From assembly GCA_033764445.1 (NCBI GenBank), contig JANRIZ010000153.1, forward strand, positions 1 to 13,230: a stretch of DNA of 13,230 nucleotides. Reading direction: 5' to 3'. A program made the translations under genes and the position numbers. The stretch comes from JANRIZ01 sp033764445 (GTDB lineage Bacteria; Verrucomicrobiota; Verrucomicrobiia; JAWXBN01). The notes under the pieces were generated by a model that had not been told where the DNA came from, searched no databases, and saw only the letters and a list, made by a program, of their open reading frames with translations. The stretch's first letter is position 1. Every line of letters starts with the position of its first letter. This document shows positions 7,369 to 13,230 of this stretch, piece by piece.

Positions 7369-8241
7369 ATGCTCCCCCGTGATGCCATTCTGGAAATCCG
7401 CAGACGGATGCAGGCCCTTTCGGCGGTTTTCCGACTGCCTTTCCGGTCCCAATCCTGGCGCGGTCTCTCGGGTCAGTGGCAGGGGATGAACTCGGGCAGC
7501 TCCATCGACTTCCTCGACCACCGGCCCTACTACCCGGGCGATGACCCCCGCCACATCAACTGGCAGGCCTACGCCCGCACCGGGCACCACACGATGAAGC
7601 TCTACCGCGAGGAAACCTCCCCCCGTGCCGACATCATTCTCGATGCCTCCCACTCGATGTTCCTGACCCCCCAAAAATCCCGGCGGATGATGGAGCTTTT
7701 TTTCCTCTGTTTTGAGGGGGCGCTCCAGGCCAAGGCGGCCGTCCATGTCATCCTCGTGGCCGGGGACCGGATCGAAAGGGTGGCTCTGGAGGCGGTCCTC
7801 AACGGCTCCTTCCTCAAATCGGGTCCCTCCCCCTCGGCACAGTCCCTGGCCAATCTGCACGCGCTTGTCCGGGGCCATTCCCTGCGCCTGCTCATCTCCG
7901 ACCTGCTCTTCCCGATCAGCCCGGCGGCCATCCTCCCGGGGCTGACGCAGTCCCGGGGCCGGGTCTGTGTCCTGGCCCCCTATGGGGCGGAGGAGGAAAA
8001 ACCGGGCTGGGAGGGAAACCTGCAGTTCCAGGACTGCGAATCGGAGGTCACCCGCATCCAGCGCGTGGACGCCACACTCCTGGACCAATACCAGCGGGTG
8101 TACCGGCGGCATTTTGAACTCTGGAAAAGTGAATGCCGCCGGTTCGGGGCCCGGATGGCGCGTCTGGCGGCGGAACCTGCGATGGAGGAGGCCCTGCTGG
8201 CGGAGGGGGTCACCTCGGGGGCGTTTGAACTGTGGACCTGA
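7369..8241 (+). CDS. DUF58 domain protein (VWA-like fold), MoxR partner
   Basis: A 290-residue protein with no membrane helix, so cytoplasmic. It carries the DUF58 hallmark YYPGDDPRHINWQAYARTG (residues 54-72) and, after KLYREETSPRADIILD, the MIDAS-like DASHSM (D92, S94, S96). Residues 86-205 read as a VWA-like alternating alpha/beta domain (ADIILD, VHVILVAG, LRLLISDLL, RVCVLAPYG). DUF58 proteins are near-constant neighbours of MoxR and are thought to work with it. This is the compact soluble form seen in Bat-type loci. The gene follows the permease by 15 bases with no Shine-Dalgarno, and its end overlaps the next gene by ten bases. Confidence 0.93.
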   Translation: MLPRDAILEIRRRMQALSAVFRLPFRSQSWRGLSGQWQGMNSGSSIDFLDHRPYYPGDDPRHINWQAYARTGHHTMKLYREETSPRADIILDASHSMFLTPQKSRRMMELFFLCFEGALQAKAAVHVILVAGDRIERVALEAVLNGSFLKSGPSPSAQSLANLHALVRGHSLRLLISDLLFPISPAAILPGLTQSRGRVCVLAPYGAEEEKPGWEGNLQFQDCESEVTRIQRVDATLLDQYQRVYRRHFELWKSECRRFGARMARLAAEPAMEEALLAEGVTSGAFELWT

Positions 8242-10037
8242 TCTTCGGCAATCCCGCCGGATTCTGGGCGCTGCTGGGTTTGCCCGCGCTCCTGCTGATC
8301 CATTTTTTCCAGCGTCAGTCGCGTCTGGAACGGATCAGCACCCTCTTCCTGCTCGACAACATCGCCCCCCGTTCGGCCCAGGGCCGGAAAATCGAGCGGC
8401 TCCGCAATTCGCTGCCGTTGTGGCTCCAGATTCTGGCCGTGCTGCTGATCACCTGGATTCTGCTCCAGCCCCGCTGGCTCTCCCCCTCCTCCAGTCAGTC
8501 GGTGGTCGTGGTCCTGGACAGTTCCTTCTCCATGCAGGCCTCCCGCGCAGCAACCCTCCCCGCCCTCTCGGCCCGGCTCCGGTCCCTCAGCCAAACGGCG
8601 GCCCGGACGGAGTGGACGCTCCTCGACAGTCATCCGGACCGGCCCGTCCTCTACAACGGCCCCCGTCTGGAGTCGGCCCTGGAGGCGCTCCACTCCTTTG
8701 AGGCCCGCTCACCGGGTCATGACCCGGAAACGGTCCTGCGCACGGGCCGGAGTCTGCTGCGGAAAAACGGGATTCTGATCTTTGTCACGGACCGTCCCCG
8801 TGTCATGACCCCGGGGACGGAGGTCTTCTCCGCGGGTGACGCCCGCGACAACGTGGGTTTTGCCGGGATGCGTTTCTCCCGCGAGCCCGGCGGTCTGACC
8901 TGGCATGCCCTGATCAAAAACCACTCCGACACCGCGGCCACGCGCCCGTGGTGGATCGAGGCGGGGGGAACGAAGTCGCCGGTCAAAACCCTCTCCCTCA
9001 AACCCGGACAGGTGCTCAGCCTGAGCGGTCCCTGGCCGGAGGGTAACGAGCAGGCGACCCTGGTGCTGGGCCCCGACGGCTTCACCCTCGACGACCGGCT
9101 GCCGCTGGTCCGGCCCCGGCTCAAGCCACTGCGGGTTGCCACCGCGGCAGACCCGGATCTCCAGCCCTTTTTTGAAAAGTTTCTCCGCGCCCTTCCGGAA
9201 AACCGCCCGGTTTCGCTGGCGGAGGCCGACATGGCGCTCCTCTCCTGGGACCCGTCGGGCGGCACACGTCTGCCCCCCGGCCACGCGATCGTATTCCTGA
9301 AGGTGGCGGGGCAGGAGTCCCCGCATTACAAGGGGACGCTGCTGGCCGAGAACCTGCCGCTGATGCGGGACCTGAACTGGCGCAGCCTGCTCGCCCGCGG
9401 ACCGGAGGTCTCCCTCGCCCGGAATGCCGCCGATTCGGTCCTCCTCTGGCAGGGGGATCGTCCGATGATTTTTCTGCGCGAGGAGCAGACGGGCCACAAA
9501 AAGCTCCTCATCAATTTTCCGCTGACCCACTCCAATGCCCCGCGTCTGGCTTCTTTCATCCTCCTGCTCAACCGGTTTGCCGAAATGATCCGCCTCGAAA
9601 AGGTGGGGGTTGAAAGCGCCAATACGGAGCTTTCCCAGCTCACGCCTCTGGCCTTTGCCGCGGAAGGCGGCCCGGCCCGGATCGTCTCCTCGGGCCACCC
9701 CGCCCCGCCGGTCGAAACGCTCGACATTCATCCGCTCCCGATTCCGGGCACCACCAACCTGCCCCTTTCGGTGGTTCTTCCCACCCGCGCCCCCTCCCAG
9801 CCGGTCTTTTACTCGGTCGCCCAGGGCGGAACCAACCGCCTGACCGCCGCGGCGCATTTTGCGGATGTGCCGGAGGCGGATTTCCGCAGGAACGGTCCGA
9901 TGGATACGGTGAGGGGTAAAATTCCGGCCTTGGAAACCAGAAACAGCCGGGAGGATTTTCTGACCCCGCTGTGGCTGGCACTGCTGGGGACGCTGATGCT
10001 CGGCAGCTGGGCGTGGATTGAACGGAGGCGGGCATGA
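8232..10037 (+). CDS. BatA-like VWA membrane protein (GTG start)
   Basis: A 601-residue protein. The N-terminal domain (NPAGFWALLGLPALLLIHFF, residues 7-26, a basic loop, then a second span at about 60-78) matches the aerotolerance-regulator/BatA N-terminal pattern. A VWA domain follows at about 90-205, with MIDAS DSSFS (D96, S98, S100) and strand IFVTD (D187). Residues 205-300 are beta-rich, about 300-450 are alpha/beta and resemble a degenerate glutamine-amidotransferase-like domain, then another beta region leads to a C-terminal span (579-596) and a basic end (ERRRA). By the positive-inside rule, the VWA and later domains face out. The GTG at 8232 is chosen because it places the family-typical MDLIFGNP at the N-terminus; this gives a ten-base overlap with the DUF58 gene. 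It is probably a membrane partner of MoxR/DUF58 and of the larger VWA protein that follows. Confidence 0.88.
   Translation: MDLIFGNPAGFWALLGLPALLLIHFFQRQSRLERISTLFLLDNIAPRSAQGRKIERLRNSLPLWLQILAVLLITWILLQPRWLSPSSSQSVVVVLDSSFSMQASRAATLPALSARLRSLSQTAARTEWTLLDSHPDRPVLYNGPRLESALEALHSFEARSPGHDPETVLRTGRSLLRKNGILIFVTDRPRVMTPGTEVFSAGDARDNVGFAGMRFSREPGGLTWHALIKNHSDTAATRPWWIEAGGTKSPVKTLSLKPGQVLSLSGPWPEGNEQATLVLGPDGFTLDDRLPLVRPRLKPLRVATAADPDLQPFFEKFLRALPENRPVSLAEADMALLSWDPSGGTRLPPGHAIVFLKVAGQESPHYKGTLLAENLPLMRDLNWRSLLARGPEVSLARNAADSVLLWQGDRPMIFLREEQTGHKKLLINFPLTHSNAPRLASFILLLNRFAEMIRLEKVGVESANTELSQLTPLAFAAEGGPARIVSSGHPAPPVETLDIHPLPIPGTTNLPLSVVLPTRAPSQPVFYSVAQGGTNRLTAAAHFADVPEADFRRNGPMDTVRGKIPALETRNSREDFLTPLWLALLGTLMLGSWAWIERRRA
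10024..10028 (+). promoter_or_regulatory. Ribosome binding site GGAGG for the dual-VWA gene
   Basis: GGAGG lies five bases before ATG 10034, inside the end of the BatA-like gene. It is the clearest Shine-Dalgarno in the window and confirms the start at the ATGA overlap. Confidence 0.7.
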
Positions 10038-12721
10038 TTCTGGCCTCCCCCGAATATCTCGTGTTGCTGCCGCTGCTGGCCTTCATGGCCTGGCGCTGGC
10101 CCTGGCTGCGGCTGCTGCACCCGCTGCGGGCCCTGTGTCTGCTGCTGCTGGTGCTGTGTCTGTGCCAGCCGAAGGCCCGGCTCTTCGGCTCGGGTCTGGA
10201 CCTGTGGGTGCTGGTGGACCGCTCGGCCTCGGCGGCCAGCGCCCTGCAGCCGCGGCTGACGGAATGGGAAAAAATCCTTGAACGGTCGAAGGGGACGGAT
10301 GACCGTGTGTTTTTTGTGGACTATGCCGATGTCCCGGGAATCCGCGGCCAGATCGATGCGAATCTTTTTGACACGCCCCCGCAATTCACCCGCACGGCCT
10401 CGGCCCTGCAATTCGCCCTCTCCCGCATCGACCCCCACCGGGCCACCCGGATGCTGCTGCTCACGGATGGCTACAGCACGGAACCGCTCACCGGTCTGGA
10501 ATCCCGCCTGCTGGAGGAACAGATCGGCCTGGACTACCGGCTCTCCTCGGGGGACGTGCAGAACGATTACCAGATCGAAAAAATCAGTCTCCCCACCCGG
10601 GTCCAGCAGTCGGAACCGTTCCTGATCGAACTCGAAATCTCGGGCACGCCCGACGCCTCCTTCCCGGTGGAACTCTGGCGCGGGGGCCGGCTGCTGACCC
10701 GGTCCCAGGCCACGCTTTCAAACGGGAGGTCGGTCCTGCGTTTCACGGACCGGTTGAGCCAGACGGGCTCGCACCGTTACACCGCCCGCATCGCCCCGGA
10801 AAAGGACCAGAGACCCCAGAACAATTTTTCGGAAAACTGGATCGAGGTCGCCGGCGGGCCCCGTCTGCTGCTGATCACCGGTTACCTCAACGATCCGCTG
10901 GTGCCCGTCCTCCAAAACCAGGGGTTCCAACTGGAGGTGGTCGCCGACCCGGCAACCCTCAATCTCGGCCAGCTGACGGGGGCCAAGGCGGTGATCCTCA
11001 ACAATGTGCCCGCCTACAAACTGCCTCCGGATTTCCTGCGGGCCATTCCTTTCTACGTGAAGGCCCAGGGCGGGGGTCTGCTCATGGCGGGCGGAAAATT
11101 CAGCTTCGGCTCGGGCGGCTACTTCCAGTCCCCGGTCGATGAGTTGCTGCCTGTTTCCATGGAGCTGCGGCAGGAACACCGCAAACTGGCGGTGGCCATG
11201 GCCATTGTCCTCGACCGCTCCGGCAGCATGGCGGCGGGGGTCACAGGCGGACGCACCAAGATGGACCTGGCCAATGAGGGCTCGGCCCGCGCGGTGGAAT
11301 TGCTCGGGGACCAGGACGCGGTGGCGGTCATTGCGGTGGATAGTTCTCCACACCCGTTTGTCAATCTCTCCCAGATCGGCCCCAATCGCCACCAGATCAA
11401 TGACGCGGTTCGCCGCATCGTGAGCATGGGCGGCGGCATTTTTGTGTACACGGGTCTGAAGGCGGGTTACGAGGAACTCAAAAAAGCCAAAATGGGTCAG
11501 CGCCACCTGATTCTTTTCGCCGACGCGGCGGATGCGGAGGAGCCGGGCGACTACAAAAATCTCCTCTCCAAAATGACCGCCGACGGGGTGACCGTCAGTG
11601 TCATCGGTCTGGGGAGTGAGACCGACCCCGATGCGGCCTTTCTCAAGGACGTGGCGGCGCGTGGCAATGGCCGCATTTTTTTCAACAACAATCCCGCCGA
11701 GTTGCCGGGGGTTTTTGCACAGGAGACCGTGGCGGTGGCCCGTTCGACCTTCATCGAGGAGGCGGTCCGTCTCAAACCCACGGCGGCATGGATGCAGCTG
11801 GCGGCGCGTCCGTTGAAATGGCCCGAGGGGGTCGACGGATACAACCTCAGCTATCTCAAGGCCGAGGCGGCCTCGGCGGCCTTCACGGAAGATGAATACA
11901 ACGCCCCCCTGGTGGCCTTCTGGCAGCGGGGCGCGGGCCGCAGCGCGGCGGTGTCCTTCCCCCTGGGCGGGGATTTCTCCGCCCGGATCCGGGCCTGGCC
12001 CGAATACGGGGACTTTGCCCAGACGCTCGCCCGCTGGCTGATGGGCAATCCCCTGCCCCCGGGTCTTTCGCTCCGCACCCGCCACGAGGGTACGCGCCTC
12101 CAGATCGAATTGCTCTACGACCATTCCTGGGAGGAACGCCTGGCCCTCAACGCCCCGCACATCGCCCTGGCTGTCGGCGGCGAGGGCCCGATTCTCGAAC
12201 CGGCCTGGCAACGGATGGAACCCGGACGGTTCCTGTGCGCGGTCGAACTCGATCCGGGCAAAATCTACCGCGGGGCGGTGCAGACGGGGCCCTACACGCT
12301 GCCGTTCGGACCGGTCTTTGGCGGACGCAACGAGGAATGGAATTTTGACCGGGAACGGATCGCCGAACTCAAGGCCCTGGCGCGACTGACCGGCGGGGGG
12401 GAACGAACCGATCTTTCCAAAATCTGGCAGGCCCCGCGCCGCTCCGGGCTGCGTGACCTGCGTCCTTTTGTCCTCACCGCCCTGCTGATCGTGTTCCTGC
12501 TCGAAGTCCTCGTCACCCGCCTGGGACTTCACCGCGCCGAGGTTTACGCCTTCTTCCGCAAAATGCCCCGACCCCGGCTCCCGCAAAAAGCGCCGAACCC
12601 TCCCGGGGGAAATCCGATTCCCCCACCGTTGCCCCCGGAAGAACCGACCACCCGACCGGCCCCTCCCCTGCCTGCCGAAGCCAACCGACAATCCCTTTTT
12701 GATAAGGCGAAGATGAAATAA
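10034..12721 (+). CDS. Large membrane protein with two VWA domains and a glutamine-amidotransferase-like domain
   Basis: An 895-residue protein. Two N-terminal hydrophobic segments (about 6-23 and 30-45) precede VWA domain 1 (57-172; MIDAS DRSAS at D62/S64/S66, T121, LLLTDG D145). A beta-rich linker (185-272) and an alpha/beta glutamine-amidotransferase-like domain (275-375; ending FSFGSGGYFQSPVDELLPV) follow. VWA domain 2 (387-575) carries the classic VLDRSGSM (D394/S396/S398), VYTGL (T473) and LILFADAADAEEP (D497), then VSVIGLGSETDPDAAFL and LPGVFAQET. Beta-rich sequence (590-760), one span (810-828) and a basic, proline-rich tail (PIPPPLPPEE, PAPPLPAE) finish the protein. The amidotransferase-like part has no cysteine at the nucleophile region (VILNNVPAY), so it is probably non-catalytic. 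This architecture is known from MoxR loci; the function is unproven. It is the last gene of the overlapping block. Confidence 0.92.
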   Translation: MILASPEYLVLLPLLAFMAWRWPWLRLLHPLRALCLLLLVLCLCQPKARLFGSGLDLWVLVDRSASAASALQPRLTEWEKILERSKGTDDRVFFVDYADVPGIRGQIDANLFDTPPQFTRTASALQFALSRIDPHRATRMLLLTDGYSTEPLTGLESRLLEEQIGLDYRLSSGDVQNDYQIEKISLPTRVQQSEPFLIELEISGTPDASFPVELWRGGRLLTRSQATLSNGRSVLRFTDRLSQTGSHRYTARIAPEKDQRPQNNFSENWIEVAGGPRLLLITGYLNDPLVPVLQNQGFQLEVVADPATLNLGQLTGAKAVILNNVPAYKLPPDFLRAIPFYVKAQGGGLLMAGGKFSFGSGGYFQSPVDELLPVSMELRQEHRKLAVAMAIVLDRSGSMAAGVTGGRTKMDLANEGSARAVELLGDQDAVAVIAVDSSPHPFVNLSQIGPNRHQINDAVRRIVSMGGGIFVYTGLKAGYEELKKAKMGQRHLILFADAADAEEPGDYKNLLSKMTADGVTVSVIGLGSETDPDAAFLKDVAARGNGRIFFNNNPAELPGVFAQETVAVARSTFIEEAVRLKPTAAWMQLAARPLKWPEGVDGYNLSYLKAEAASAAFTEDEYNAPLVAFWQRGAGRSAAVSFPLGGDFSARIRAWPEYGDFAQTLARWLMGNPLPPGLSLRTRHEGTRLQIELLYDHSWEERLALNAPHIALAVGGEGPILEPAWQRMEPGRFLCAVELDPGKIYRGAVQTGPYTLPFGPVFGGRNEEWNFDRERIAELKALARLTGGGERTDLSKIWQAPRRSGLRDLRPFVLTALLIVFLLEVLVTRLGLHRAEVYAFFRKMPRPRLPQKAPNPPGGNPIPPPLPPEEPTTRPAPPLPAEANRQSLFDKAKMK

Positions 12722-12748
12722 TTGGTCACTGGTTACTGGTTAGTGACA
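12721..12748. repeat. Period-7 repeat with a six-base-pair inverted repeat, after the operon
   Basis: Four seven-base units (ATTGGTC, ACTGGTT, ACTGGTT, AGTGACA) fill most of the 33-base gap between the dual-VWA stop and the next ATG; the first base is shared with the TAA stop. GTCACT (12725-12730) and AGTGAC (12742-12747) can pair around an 11-base loop. There is no T-run, so it does not look like an intrinsic terminator. The sequence differs from the CATTAGA arrays but keeps the same period. Confidence 0.75.
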
Positions 12749-12754
12749 ACTCCC

Positions 12755-13230
12755 ATGAAATCTCCCGATCCCTCCGACTCCCCCGAACCCGCGCCGGGAT
12801 TTCTCAAACGCTTCTGGCCATGGTTGGTCTGGGGCGTCTTCGGCTTCATCGTCCTCGCCACAGTTGGAGTGATCGGTTTCCGTTTCTACATTCGACATCA
12901 GATTGATCTGGAGTACGCCAAAATCAGGGCTGCCGGATATCCGCTCACACCTGAAGACTTCGCCAAATATTACCCCCCTGTCCCCGACGCCGAAAACAGG
13001 GTCCTCATCTACAGAGATTTTAATAAGAAAATGGGAGCACTGCCGCCCAAATACGAAAGCCTTCCCCATCTCGGCTATCAATCCCATACCAACTTTATGA
13101 ATTGGCCCAAACGGGGTGATCCTCTGCCCCCACAGCTTAATGACCTTGTCGGCGAATTGGTCAAAGACTACCAACCTGAGTTTGAATCCATCCGGCGTTC
13201 GCGTTCTCTGACAAATATAAATTTTAATCT
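12755..13230 (+). CDS. Membrane-anchored protein of unknown function (partial, 3' end outside window)
   Basis: An open frame from ATG 12755 runs to the window edge (158 complete codons). The N-terminus is short and Pro/Ser/Asp/Glu-rich (MKSPDPSDSPEPAPGFLKRF), then one membrane span (about 21-43, WPWLVWGVFGFIVLATVGVI) and a mostly hydrophilic extracytoplasmic part. The segment IRAAGYPLTPEDFAKYYPPVP followed by AENRVLIY is a pattern I recall from single-span hypothetical proteins of Verrucomicrobia and Planctomycetes; no function is known to me. The 5' part has operon-like GC-rich codons, while the end is AT-richer (codons such as AAT, ATA, TTT, AAG). No Shine-Dalgarno precedes the ATG. Whether it belongs to the operon or is a separate unit is open. 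Confidence 0.75.
   Translation, partial: MKSPDPSDSPEPAPGFLKRFWPWLVWGVFGFIVLATVGVIGFRFYIRHQIDLEYAKIRAAGYPLTPEDFAKYYPPVPDAENRVLIYRDFNKKMGALPPKYESLPHLGYQSHTNFMNWPKRGDPLPPQLNDLVGELVKDYQPEFESIRRSRSLTNINFN

Noticed and set aside
10856..11158. Active glutamine amidotransferase in the dual-VWA protein
   Set aside because: No cysteine occurs at the nucleophile region (VILNNVPAY) and no matching catalytic His/Glu pair was seen; only the fold pattern is suggested.
10718..12691. Long antisense open frame (657 codons) under the dual-VWA gene, and similar ones at 1747-2844 and 2808-3995
   Set aside because: These are complements of well-supported genes in GC-rich DNA, where third-position bias removes stops on the opposite strand. 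Their Arg/Gly/Gln-rich translations show no recognisable domain.
12725..12747. Hairpin GTCACT/AGTGAC as an intrinsic terminator of the operon
   Set aside because: The stem is only six pairs with an 11-base loop and there is no T-run; it also overlaps the period-7 repeat, which explains the pairing in part.

Overview
The window is GC-rich bacterial DNA with a strong G/C bias at third codon positions. It is almost entirely filled by one plus-strand locus: a MoxR ATPase / von Willebrand A (VWA) operon related to the Bat (aerotolerance) loci, with a complete ABC transporter built into it. The gene content points to a member of the PVC group, most likely Verrucomicrobiota (Planctomycetota second). 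Supporting signs are a coiled-coil membrane protein upstream of MoxR, a large dual-VWA protein, a membrane-anchored protein with an 'IRAAGYPLTPEDF' motif at the end, and period-7 simple repeats in the gaps. This assignment is inference; there is no rRNA or taxonomic marker gene here.

Layout: 1-98 is the last 31 codons of an unrecognised gene. 99-404 is the only sizeable non-coding stretch; it holds several short inverted repeats that look like a degraded dispersed repeat, then a CATTAGA heptamer array, a weak promoter candidate and the leader of the first operon gene. 405-1709 encodes a three-helix membrane protein with a long extracytoplasmic coiled coil. A 64-base gap with another heptamer array leads to seven tightly packed genes: MoxR AAA+ ATPase (1774-2796), a secreted/membrane protein with two large extracytoplasmic halves (2793-4964), ABC ATPase (4961-5905), ABC permease (5902-7353), DUF58 protein (7369-8241), BatA-like VWA membrane protein (8232-10037) and a dual-VWA membrane protein (10034-12721). 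Four of these junctions are ATGA overlaps, one is a 10-base overlap with a GTG start, and one is a 15-base gap, so they are probably translated from one message. A 33-base gap with a third period-7 repeat and a small hairpin precedes 12755-13230, the start of another membrane-anchored protein that runs off the window.

Likely working model (inference): MoxR and DUF58 act in the cytoplasm, as MoxR/DUF58 pairs are believed to do, remodelling or activating a membrane assembly. The assembly would comprise the coiled-coil protein, the two-lobed protein and the two VWA proteins, which together expose three VWA domains with complete-looking metal-binding (MIDAS) motifs on the outer face. The embedded ABC exporter suggests that the complex also moves or assembles something across the membrane. 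The substrate cannot be read from the sequence. No tRNA, rRNA, CRISPR array, insertion sequence or phage gene was seen.
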